The translations under genes were made by a program, and so were the position numbers. A DNA stretch of 64,000 bases, from contig JAYXKI010000003.1 in assembly GCA_037892935.1 (NCBI GenBank), positions 868,001 to 932,000 on the forward strand. The letters run 5' to 3'. Shown piece after piece: positions 1 to 11,100 of this stretch; position 1 is the stretch's first letter, and each line of letters opens with the position of its first letter. The notes under the pieces are model-generated. The model did no database searches. It was given only the letters and a program-made list of their open reading frames with translations, and was not told where the DNA came from. The DNA is from Phlebopus portentosus. Lineage: Eukaryota; Basidiomycota; Agaricomycetes; Boletales; Boletinellaceae.

Positions 1-81
1 GCGTGTCCTCATGGGCATCAAACTTGAGTGTGGCGCCTTTGTCTCTCTTTACTAGCGTTCTTTTGCTTAATTCGTATTTAG

Positions 82-1154
82 CTCGGCATTGGACGATGCA
101 AAACGAAAAGTGTACATCCGGATCATTCGATTACTTCTTGAGGAAGAGGACAGTGTGCAAGCGGAGACGTATTACAACCGTGCTTTATCGCTGATGAACG
201 CGCCTGGTGTTAGTCAAGAAACGCAATTACACTTCAAGCTCTGTCAAGCAAGAATCAGTGACTATTCGCGCAAGTTCCTTGAGGCAGCGACTCGATATCA
301 TGAAATCAGTTGGATGGGCATCGTGGATGAAGAGGAACGGAGATTGGCTTTGTTCGTATTCTCTCAAATAACCACATATATGTGGCTATTGATCTAATTT
401 CATTATCTATCCCTTCCAGATCAGCAGCAGTGACATGCGCTGTTCTCGCTCCTGCAGGACCCAATCGCTCCCGCGTTCTCGCTTCACTGTGTCGAGACGA
501 ACGCACTGCATCCCTCCCCTCGTACAATATTCTCACTAAGATCTTCCTCGATCGTATACTCCGACCCGCAGAGATAAAAGATTTCGAAGCGACTCTCAAA
601 CAACATCAGCTTGCAAAAATAGCGGTGTCGTCTAACGACAGGCTTGCCGCGTCCCGAGCGGATGATGCCGACGCGGTGGATGTGGCGGCTGGTGAGACGG
701 TGTCGACACGCACGGGACCTAGCACCGTCTTGGATCGCGCAGTGCTTGAACATAACCTTTTGGCTTCATCGAAAGTATACAACAATATTACTTTCCGTGG
801 GTTAGGAGCCTTACTGGATTTGACGCCCGGTGCTGCGGAGACAATGGCGCGACGGATGATTGAGCAAGGTCGATTAAAAGCGTGGATCGACCAGGTGGAA
901 CGTCTGATTTGGTTCGAAGATAGCAAAGAGGAAGATGACGCACAGGGTAAAGCTGGTGGTCTTGGTGAAGTCGACATGCATACCGAGGATACCGGCGCCC
1001 CATTTACAAAGAAATGGGACAGGCAAATCCGAATGACCGCTGCCAATGTGAGTCTAGCTGTTCCCCCATAAACCAGCTGGACTGACATATTTTGTAGGTC
1101 GAGGCAATTGTACAGCATCTGGCCGACAAGAACCTTGTATCTTTCACTGCATGA
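82..1154 (+). CDS. CSN4: COP9 signalosome subunit 4 (3' part)
   Basis: Subunit of the COP9 signalosome, the complex that removes NEDD8 from cullins and so controls cullin-RING ubiquitin ligases. The window opens inside the gene: an intron appears to end at the TAG before position 82, and the first exon seen reads SALDDAKRKVYIRIIRLLL. Exons are 82-351, 420-1047 and 1098-1154, joined by introns of 68 and 50 nt. The N-terminal helical repeats show SRKFLEAATRYHEIS and a region matching the CSN4 LAPAGPNRSRVLASL block. The C-terminal PCI domain has EHNLLASSKVYNNITF and the winged-helix part MIEQGRLKAWIDQVERLIW. The protein ends VEAIVQHLADKNLVSFTA followed by TGA. The N-terminus lies outside the window. 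Family assignment is confident because the order and spacing of blocks match CSN4 over the whole visible length. Confidence 0.9.
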
Positions 1155-1358
1155 TAGCCTAGACCATTGTTATGTGGCCCTCGTTGTATACTGCTTTGCT
1201 ACCCGCGATCATATTAAATGCACGACTAGCTACATCATATTGAATACGGATTGCATAATTTACAATACTTGGTCCTTGGTGACTGAAGCGAGAAAGCAGA
1301 ACAAAGTCAGTGCAGACAGACACAGTAAGAAACGTATTGAATGGGTAAGTCGGATCTG
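1155..1358. other. Convergent intergenic spacer
   Basis: A 204-base gap between the stop codons of CSN4 (+) and the CTD-kinase gene (-). It should hold both 3' UTRs and polyadenylation signals. No further gene is seen. Confidence 0.6.
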
Positions 1359-4300
1359 TTAATGGGTTGGTTGGGCGGAGGGGTCCGCAATATTCGAAGG
1401 ATCGACTCTTCGTCGCTTCCTCGCACGTTCACGTTTAGACTCAAATTCATGCCATTCTCCCTCCAGCGACGCGAGCCTGAAAGCAACAAATTTCAGTGAC
1501 TACACGTATGCGCATATGATATATTATGGCATACCCAGCTGGTAGCGTAGGTCGTGGCTCCTCCTGAGTGAAGTACGCAGCTCCGAGAGCCTGATCCGCC
1601 GTTGCGCGTTGCTCAGGATCATATGCCAGAAGACGTTCGGCCAGATCAAGAGCAGCGGGCGAAAGCCATCTGCAGAAACAATTTTATAAGGTCATCACAG
1701 AATGAATCAGTGACAAGAATGATCACCGTTTAAACAGCTCTCGAAATCGATTGCGAAGAGTCTCCCTGGGCTTGACGAGCTCATACCAAGGCATACCTCT
1801 GAGACCAGGCCACTCCTCCGTGCTCGGAGTTCCGAGAATCTTGTAAATGACGTCCAGTTGGTGGATCTCATCATTCCCTTGGAAAACCGGCTTCTTGCAG
1901 AACAACTCGAGCATGATGCAGCTTGCAATTGCTTTCAGCAGTGTTACTACGCAGAACAGAGGTAGGCGACTTACCCCGCACTCCACATGTCCACCTCAGG
2001 TCCGTAAACAGTAGTACCGAGAAGCAGCTCAGGTGGTCGATACCAAAGAGTAATGACCCGATTAGTATAATCTGCGCGACGCCTTTTCTGATAGAATCGA
2101 GCAAGTCCGAAGTCCGCGAGTTTAAGCTCTCCACGGTTATTGATTAAAATATTGGATCCCTTTATGTCTCTATGAATAACACCCTTTCGATGCAAGTATG
2201 AAAGACCTTGGAACATCTGCTGACATAGGGACTTCAGATGCGCATCGGTGAAGGTGAATTGCGTTTGAGATAAAACGCCAGTTAAATCATGGTCCATGTA
2301 CTCAAAGACCATGTATACAGAGCCTTCGCAGCTTTCAGTAAGTGCATTATCGTAGACGGAGAATAATTCAACGCACCATGATGGACCATCATTTCCATCA
2401 ATTGAACTATGTTGATATGGCGAAGGGATTGCAGGAGCTTGATTTCTCGCATCGCAGTGACCGGAAAGCCATCACGTTCAGCTTCCATACGAATGCGTTT
2501 GAGAGCAACATGCACGCCAGTAACGTTGTTCCGAGCCTTGTAGACCTTACCGAACGTCCCCTCGCCGACTTGACTCACAATCGCATAGATTTCATCCTTG
2601 GGAATCTCTGATGCCTGCTCAGTTGGTAAGGCGTCCTCAGCCGATGGCTCCATTGGAGACGGGGCGACACTCGTGCGATTTCGCAAGTCAGAACGACGAC
2701 TTGGTGGTCTTGAAGCTTCTCTGGACGCATGAGAGTCTCCGTTTACTGACGGAGGCCGTCCTTGCTTTGGCGTAGGTGCTGCCGATTCACGCTGATATGC
2801 TCTCGATTCTGAAGCAGGCTGTCGGTTCAGGGGTGTACGTACTCTAGTCTGATCTAGTCGACGAGTCTGTGTAGCCTCGTTACGATCCACAGCTTCCGAA
2901 TTACGAGAAGGCGCGCGATGGTACTCTCTCTGATTATACATGTCTCCCTCTTTGTCACTGCGGGAGGACGAGGGCGTAACCGAGCCCCGCCGATTGCGAG
3001 TTCCGCTTTGCCTTGGTTGGTCTAGACGAGGTTCCGTCACCCTTTTCTCTTTGAGAGATTCTTGGACAGTATTAGATTCCGATTCGTCATCTTCCCCAGG
3101 GAAAAACCGTTTCATCGCAGGACTAACTTGTACCATTCCTATGGGCTTGAACCCAGCATTTCGTTTTGTAGATTTTGACTGTGCTTCCACAACGACGCTG
3201 ACGTTTGATGAATTGTGTGCCGATGGCCGTACGCCATTGGCTGAACCGGGAACTGAAGCAGACGCAGGCATCGCAGGCGGAGGCATGGATTCATATTCAT
3301 TCAGATCTCCCCGAGCTCCTTCTACTTCATCAAGTCGGGTCACAATCTAAGCAGACAGTCAGCGAATTCGGTTAATAAAAGGAAAGCATACTTACCAGTT
3401 CTGGTTCTGTCTCGTCCATTGCTTTCGCAGACGATGTGTTCCCCGCTTTTGGGACCTTAGTGTTCGAAGATAAACGCAACGACTTGGCTTGTATCTCAAT
3501 CTCGCAAATTGAAGTTGCTGTAGGTAGCCGGTGCTTTGGCTTTGGTCTATTATCGGGAGGCTCGCTGCTACTCCGGGTTCTGCTGGACGATCGTGACGAA
3601 ATGCTCGACCGTCGAGTTCGCTCTCTTATCTCATTCGCTCGTCGAGGCTTGAGCGGCGAGCTTGGAGACCAACCAGGGGAGCGCTCGCGACGGTTGTTTC
3701 CACTTTTGGCTGTAGTACTTATTATTGTACGACTGTGAGGCTCATTCTCTCTTTTTCGTCGCTTCGGAGACGAAGACCTTGACCTCGATCGGTTTGAAGA
3801 GCGGTAAGAATAAACTGAGTGTGCTGGAGAATGTGGTAAGTATTCTGCAGAATACTCGTATCTTCGTTTTGCGAATGTTGGTCTGCCGTCATCGTTAGAT
3901 CTTTGAGCAGGGTTGAAATCCCTCTTTTGCCAACTGCATCACTGAAGTAAGACTCAATCGGTCAAAGACAAAATCACAAACGCACTTATTCATATTGTCA
4001 TCCTTCTTCGAGTCTCGTTTATGAAACGGCTGTTGAGCTTTCTTTTTGTTCTTTCCAGACTTTTTCCCGGTTCGTGACAATGGTGGCAGAGGATCAGGTC
4101 GCTCGTATCGTGCCGGTATTTGATCATCTTTACCCCTGGACTTCCAGGAGGCTGCAGGCTCCCACTTGCGATCCGTGTCGAAATCAGTACGATCAGACTC
4201 TGGGATAACGGCGCTCTCTATGTCAGGACCTCTTTCAAGATCTTCTCTTCGCCATTGTGGTTGCTCATCTGTCTGTTCAGCCCAATAGGGAGACCTCCGG

Positions 4301-4881
4301 CCCCGATTTGTTTCGCCTGCCAACACGTCATCCCGACTTCTCAGATCCCGCTCGAGAGCTGGAAAAGTCCTTTTGTACCTGCCGCGTCCTCGCTCATGCC
4401 GAGTCCCATCATGATACCAGTTTTCACCACCGTTAACCGACCTATTAGGTTCGTCGTACTTGTTGGACCTTCCCCACAACCGGTTCTCCGGATACGATGA
4501 TGATGAATACCCGTGATCTTCACGCTTCGTCCAGTCTCGACGACCAGATGAATATTGAGAATGATCACCGTGTCTGTTGCTCCACCCTTCGGGTCGGTCG
4601 TGGTACTCGCCACGACGAGAATGTAGTATCGCTTCATCATGATACCTATCGTGCACTGAGGACGCTGGAACTGGGTCTGCTACTCTCCAGTCGTCAGACC
4701 GGCGTGTATGTGATGAATCACCGTAACTGCGTTGAGGCGCAGACGAGCCGCCGTAAGCTTCAGCACGATGATGAGAACGATGGTAAGGTCCTGGCCGTCG
4801 CTCAACACCTCGTGCGACAGCAAACAACTCTTCCTCATCTAACCGATCGTGACGTCTCGGCCTCGCTTGAGCGGCATGCAT
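1359..4881 (-). CDS. CTK1: Ctk1/CDK12-type RNA polymerase II CTD kinase with long disordered N-terminus
   Basis: Cyclin-dependent kinase of the transcription-elongation class, expected to phosphorylate the RNA polymerase II C-terminal repeat with a cyclin-K/Ctk2-like partner in the nucleus. The kinase half shows the glycine loop VGEGTFGKVYKARN, catalytic lysine in VALKRIRM, a PITAIRE-like helix PVTAMREIKLLQ, HRDIKGSNILI, DFGLARFY and the T-loop ADYTNRVITLWYRPPELLLG. The last helix region reads LAERLLAYDPEQRATADQAL. The protein ends ADPSAQPTH. Before the kinase lie roughly 600 residues of low-complexity sequence rich in R, S, D and H, including an RS-like stretch (SRSRSSSPKRRKRE), as in CDK12/13. 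An in-frame TGA lies upstream of the ATG at 4881, supporting that start. About six introns; total near 1,080 residues. CDK12 versus CDK9/Bur1 is decided by the T-loop and RS-rich extension, so the subclass is less certain than the fold. Confidence 0.87.
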
Positions 4882-5684
4882 GAGTGATTGAAGAAGGACA
4901 GCAGGAGGAGATGAGAGTCAGAGAAAAACGCTTCAGCGGTGGTTATGGTCAAGACGCGAGCGAGCTGGCAGCCTGGCAATCGGAACAACCGCGCCTAGGG
5001 AGAACTCAAAGCTACTTCCCCGTCACAGGCTCAAGAATGGAGTTGCAACCCGCTCACGTAGACAACTACACTCTGTTGGTCGCAGCGTCCTCTACAATGA
5101 AAGCAGAGGCTTCCTCGCCAATAAACCGAGACCGGTCAAGCAGCGAGATGGAACAAGACCGGAGATGAGCTTTGCGTACAATGTCCTGCCACCGAGACGC
5201 TTGAGATGAAACAGACAGAGAATCAATAATCCCTCGCGCAACTATATTGAAGAGTCGGAGCAACTTACATGGGAAGTATTGATATTATTATGATTATTGT
5301 GAGACCAACGAACCTATTTTGAAGTGGTTTCTTCCAACGTAGTATGTAAGCCCGTCACGAAGCTCGTAAAGCCTGTAACCCGGGAGTCTGATAGCTATCG
5401 ATTGATAGGACCATTAATTGAGAGCCGAATGCATTTGCTTTAGTCTAAGCAGTTTAGTCTGTTAATAGTACTCACAAGAGATGAAGCGGGTCACCACACA
5501 GTGATAGTTTTCGGAGTAGAGACGCACTGCCTGATCTGGAAGTCGATAATCTCGGACTTCCGAACCGGGTCAATCAACTTGAAGGACAAGGACAAAGAGA
5601 CAGGAGATACGCAAATCTAGAATTTACAATCCAACATTTTATATACAGAAATTGTTGTACATTACTATCCGGGTACCGTGTACA
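4882..5684. other. Promoter/5' UTR of the CTD-kinase gene and 3' UTR of the DCAF6-like gene
   Basis: About 800 bases between two minus-strand genes. A GTAAGT on the minus strand near 5265 could be the donor of a 5' UTR intron. A plus-strand open frame at 4884-5168 overlaps the kinase 5' region and looks like chance. I see no tRNA or conserved coding block. Confidence 0.5.
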
Positions 5685-7843
5685 CTAGAGTCCTTCGCTT
5701 TCCTCTGCTGCACGGCGTAGCGCCAGCCTATAATGCCACAGTAATCGAGCAAACCCACTCGTCTGTGCTCTCGCACTCATCCGCGCCTGTGCTGCATTTC
5801 TTCTTGTGATACTATCGATGTTCTGCATCCTCGAAGAAGTAGCCGGCTTCTCAGTTGGTGCGAAAAGCTTCAAGAGGGATAGATCAGGACACGGGCGGTG
5901 TGCAGAATTGAGGCTGCGGTACTAACCTTGACCGTGGTATCAATGCCACTGCACGCAATAAGGGGCAGGCGAGGATGGCCTTCAATGACGTTTACGACAG
6001 CCTGGTCTCCTTCATAGATACCACATATCCGTCCTGTGCTTTTCTCCCATAAAAAACGTTGCCGTCGTCCGAGCCAGACGCGACGTATTCGTCTTCCGGC
6101 CCGATGAAGTTGACTGCAGGATATGTTAATGAAGAAATAAATGAGGTAAGAGCATTCAACTACCATCTTTAACGGTCTCGACGTTACAGTGGCCTACGAA
6201 CTTGCGGCGAGGCATAACCACCGGTGTCTTGAATTTCTCATCAAGCTCGAGCGAGGCGGTATCTTCATCTTCATCTTCGTCATCTTCGTCATCCTCTTCG
6301 TCGCCCAGGGTAGAATTATCATCCTCTGTTTCACTTGTCAAATGAGACATAGATTGTGCAATGCTAGATGTGGAGAAGGAATCAGAGTCAGGAATAGGGA
6401 CGTCTTCCGGTTTGATATTGGTGTCTGTGTTTGTCCTGCTAAAAGAACAGTCAGTGTTCTTGTCTGCACTGTTCGGTTTTAGGACAGAGGATGGTCGAGT
6501 CTGTTCCTGCTGCGGATCATCACGAATGGAATACAGGTAAACGGCATCTGCACTGTATGCTGTTCTCGGGATTTCAGCATTGTATCCATCCATAAATTAT
6601 TGGGGAAAACTAACTTAGCAAGACCTAATGGACCTCTTCGTTAGCAATATTGAAAGATAATCATTAAAGACTAACCTCATGCCCGTTTGTTTGTGATATT
6701 CGAGCACCGGTTATATGCTCGATGCCTCTTTCATCTTCATTGGTCTCTGGTCTACCAAAACGTCGTACGCATGTCACGGAGCTATCGTCATCACAAGGCA
6801 TGCCCCATTCTGTTCGTATTGTCCTCCCTACCTGGCGCCTATCAAACAGATATCCCTATATTTGAAATCACTTCGACATTGCCCAAACAAACTTTATCCT
6901 CACGTACATAAGGAGATTCCCCGGCTACCACGAAAAGATGGGGTGCCAAAGGAGACAGGGCGAGTGCCGATAGATCATGGGGCAAGGTGACAAGAGGAGG
7001 CGGACATTGTCCACGCCTGTCACATTGGTGCTGCATTCTGAGATCATGCTGACGGACGGCTCCGTCCTTATCCACTTCAGCTGAGATATTTGACGATGAA
7101 TGGGAGTTACGGCTCACTTCAGCTACCGTTAGAAATACATCCGGACTTTCTTCTGTGACTATGCGCTTCGTCCGTCCAGAATGGCATTTGAAGACTCGGA
7201 TGCATGTTTCGCGTTCGCTGAACTCCGAGCTTTTGCTATTCGGTACAGCTGTTAAAGCATGTTCGGCGTCGAAGACCCGAACTCGCCGATCACCAGCTAC
7301 CGTAGCTCTGGATTCACGATATTTGGAAGGAAGTTCTATAAGCAGATTCACATAAAACGATTATGATGAGACGCACATACGAGAAGAAGAGGGAAGCAAA
7401 CGGGCGTTGAAGATGTTTCCCGTATGGCCTGTCTTGATTATCGCGCACTCTTTGTAAGGGTAAGGTGTGGTAAGATCGTTTGTGTCCTGACGCCATATTC
7501 TTACACTGTGAGAAGGAAAAGCAGTTTTTCAGAAGGTCATTCAAGATGTCCATTGACAATTCCAGCCCCACGTCGTGTCGTCTCCTCCGCTAAGTAGCAC
7601 ATCACCATTCAACTCCCAGCTCAAAGCGTTCACACAGCTATCAGAAAAGTTGTCAGCAGATGCATAACAGAGAATAGACATCAACTTCGTGTACCCTGTA
7701 TGCCCATAACCTTCGTCATTCCCGAGTTCATTGACCCTGTCGAATGGACGCGCATAAGCGTGTTTGAGAGCCTCCCGATGATAAGCAAAGGACGCTGTAG
7801 ATGTCGAAGGGGAGCTTGCAAGATTGTGAAATAGTCTATGCAT
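5685..7843 (-). CDS. DCAF6-like WD40 protein (CUL4-DDB1 substrate receptor), frameshifted in this assembly
   Basis: WD40 propeller protein resembling DDB1- and CUL4-associated factor 6 (and DCAF8), which recruits substrates to the CUL4 ubiquitin ligase. Joined exons give GHTGCVNALSWELNGDVLL, SGGDDTTVRIW, GHTGNIFNARLLPSS, VAGDRRVRVFD, EDGAVRQHDLRM, GYLFDRRQVGR and EVLLTYSADAVYLYSI. A central acidic insert rich in E and D separates the N-terminal blades from the C-terminal ones, as in DCAF6. The last blades read VNFIGPEDEYVASGSDDGN, VVNVIEGHPRLPLIACSG and VKLFAPTEKP. The stretch EVLLTYS needs a 10-nt micro-exon at 6615-6624. At 6051-6056 a run of six A (T on the coding strand) is one base short for the frame to pass from SDDGNV into FLWEKSTGRICG. 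The aligned residue count there equals that of DCAF6, so this is an indel and not an intron. Confidence 0.8.
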
Positions 7844-8107
7844 ATTCTATCAGTTGTACCGTTAGATATGCATTGGGCACAAGCATGAAATTATACACAA
7901 GTTCGGAAGAAGCAATCAGTCAGAAGTATCCCGAACCTTCACTCGATTAGGTGATCAGATCGACAATTCTTTATTACTACATACTACAAAGAGTGGATAA
8001 GTACCACAGCCGAGTCTACCGATTCACACATAGTACTACAAGTACGACTCAAGAATATCATAACAACGAAGCAGTGCGAAGTGCAATAAATAGCTTTACG
8101 TAGTAAA
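7844..8107. other. Spacer between DCAF6-like start and TRA1 stop
   Basis: A 264-base gap that must carry the DCAF6-like promoter and the TRA1 3' end. Nothing else is recognised in it. Confidence 0.5.
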
Positions 8108-11100
8108 TCAATACCAAGGCTGGAACGCATCCGACATATTGGCCAATCTCGACGGGTTCGTCGAACCTGAAATCAGGTTCGTCACACTCTGCATACATTG
8201 CGTAACTTTGTCATCCTTCGGATCCTGGCAGAGTTTCTGTTAGCATAGTCAAATTATTACCGGGAATAGAGATCTTACTTGTTTTCTTTCAAGCTTGCAT
8301 GCCATCGTCTCGGCCCTATTCACAATACCGTTGATGTTGTCGGCAACTCGAGCCCGGAATACGACGTCCTGAGAGGCATCACGCTTGCCCTTCATGTTCG
8401 ACTGTGTCAAGACCTCGTCCCGGATGAAGAGGCAGAGATGCTGATCCAGTTCATACTAGTGCATCGAGATTAGTGTCATGTCCCATTGATCAGATAGGAA
8501 CTTACCTCTGGCTTGGTTAATGCTCTCGCAATCGCAACTATCCCAGGACAAAGCAATGCCTCTGTACCTATCGGGTTCACGAAAGTTTGTAGATTGGGCG
8601 TGAATCGGAAAGCGACAGCTTCGATCTGTGTAATCACAAACGTTTGGGTGTTGATGCCTACAAATCGCTGCTCAGAATAGTTGATACTAACTCAACAAGA
8701 ATGAAAACGAACCACACAAAAGTTCCGACATGTAAATTTGGCCCGATGATCGAGAAATATGGAAACGAGACGGGTGACGCTGCGAAAGGCATGTCACATA
8801 CGTCATGAAACTGACAGCAGATAGCTGGAGCGTGAAGGTTTTGCGCATTCTCCATAGCTCCTGTGGTCCACACATTGTGCGAATCATGTACTAAATGGAA
8901 TATTTAGAGCTCTAATAACAGAGAATCATAAGAAAGACGTACTCGGCTCAATATATCATCTGGCACCATTTTCTTGCACACTTCGTCCATGACAGTCTTC
9001 CTTATAGCAATAAGCTCAGAAGTGTTTGGCTAAAGCAAGATTCCCTTAAAACAAAGTACCACTCGGATAGAAGCTGGATCTCACCACGCTACCCATTTCG
9101 CGAGCGATCTGCTTGGTCCTCTGCGCTACTAACAGAGCCGGCTCTTCTCTAGTAATACCAATCTCTTCGCAATGACGGTCGTATATATCTTGCAAAGATA
9201 CATAGGAGGAATCGTTCGTGACAATCCGTACACTAGGATTGAGCGAGACTGTCCAAGGAAGATGGAACTGCAGGTTGCGTTTTCTGCTTTCCTTCCTGCG
9301 AGTGAGGGCACTACAGAACAGACATTTGAGTATCATATATGCCTCGAGACATATGGCACATACTGGTTGAATGTCCGGAATAATTGCATGACACGCTCTT
9401 CACGTCGTATCCAGCGAGCCGCAGGTTGTTGAACGGCGAAGTTGAACTCTACTCCATCGTGTCCATGAATGATAAACCGTTTGAAGCAATAGCCCTGGCC
9501 ACGGGCCATTTCGAACTTGGAGCCGAACTGGCGGATACGACTAAATTGCTGAGGACCATCTGTAAGCTTTATATCATGTTAAGCATCGTCCAGCGTAATA
9601 TATAGGTTGACGCTTGGTAGTACCTCAAGATACTGGCCGGGAACTTCGACTTCGTCGAATTTGGCGTACTGGAACTCCATTAACCAGTGACTGATAAGAT
9701 CGAGTGGCTGCATGCGGGGTCGGGCGTCCAAATATCTTTCATATCGATCACGCCATTGCTGTAGTTTACGGATATACTCTTGCATCAGGGGCTTGCTGTG
9801 CACAAACTCGTCCTCGTAATCTTTCTGATGAACGAGAAGAAGCGGTGAACGACTGAAATATAATCAACACAGCACTATCTGAACGTACTCGTGCTTGCCC
9901 AGCAAGATGGTTCGCCATCTTTGCTATATTCCTCTGATTATGATCAGACAATTTCCCATCATCATTTGGATCCTTTGCACGAGAGCTTGCGTTCTATATG
10001 ACAAGTCAGTTGTCAGCCAAGGCACATGGAAAACAACTTTTGCATACCTGAACAGCATCCTGTAGAAGCATGAATGTGAACCTGTAAATCTCTTCCTCTG
10101 GTGTGGACTTGAATTTCATGATGAACTGATCCACCATGGTCTCCAAAGTAAGCGCTAGCAGCGGATTGTTGGTCTTCAACAATGACGCCACTTCATCAAC
10201 AAGTATCCAGTCCTCTTTTCTGTTACTATCGCCGGATGATTGTCCAGAGGAGTTTATCCCGTTATCACCTGTCAAATGAGAGTTCGAGACTGACTGCTCT
10301 ACGAGGGGCACGCTCTGAGTTTGTAAACCCGCCCTTTGGGCCGCGGCCTTTCTTAGATGTGTCATCTCTTCTTTCAGCGATCGGAGAGGGAAAAATAATG
10401 CCTGGGAAGTTGCAAAATTTAAAAATCAAATTTTCTGGAAGAATAGACCATGTTTACCTGTGGATAGGCTTTGGCTAAGTCAATAAGAATGCCTTGTGCC
10501 TGAGGTGCCTCAGCGTATGATAACGAAAAAAGTAGCTGCGGAATCAGTGTGATCCAGTACCAAAGGGCCTTGTCGCCTGTATAGGCATCATAAGCCCGAG
10601 CGATACTGCTTGTAGCGTCATCGACACTGAGGAGCCATAGCACCCGAGTCAGTAGAGGCCGACTCTTGGCATTCTTATACAACCCCGCGGCCTGAAGATA
10701 GCACTGCACGGCATGTGCGCCATACTTGGCGTCTGCAGTATTGGCAGCTAAAGAATTGCTACTGGACATCCTGTCGTTGAATCTTCCCCATTCTGCCCAG
10801 GCCTTGGCGACATTCAAGTCGAGGTGTACGGCTTGGCTGAAGCAGTTCTCCGCCTCCTCATTGTCCTCCAAAGCGGAGTAAAACATGCCCTTTAACGTGT
10901 AAAACTCGGCCTTCTGAGGAGTCGAGAAGTACACGAGGTTCGTGCTGTTGATCAAGTTCAGTCCATCTACCATTCGTTCGGGAATCTGTAGACGGCAACG
11001 CGCTTCTTCACGCAGCTTGAGAAAGGCCTCCGAAATCTCGATGTTAGGTAGCTCGTAGATCCTGGTCAGAGCTTGTTGGGCGACATCAAACAAATCATGC

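Noticed and set aside
4884..5168. Plus-strand open frame of 94 codons upstream of the CTD kinase
   Set aside because: No family resemblance, overlaps the expected kinase promoter/5' UTR, and has no supporting splice structure.
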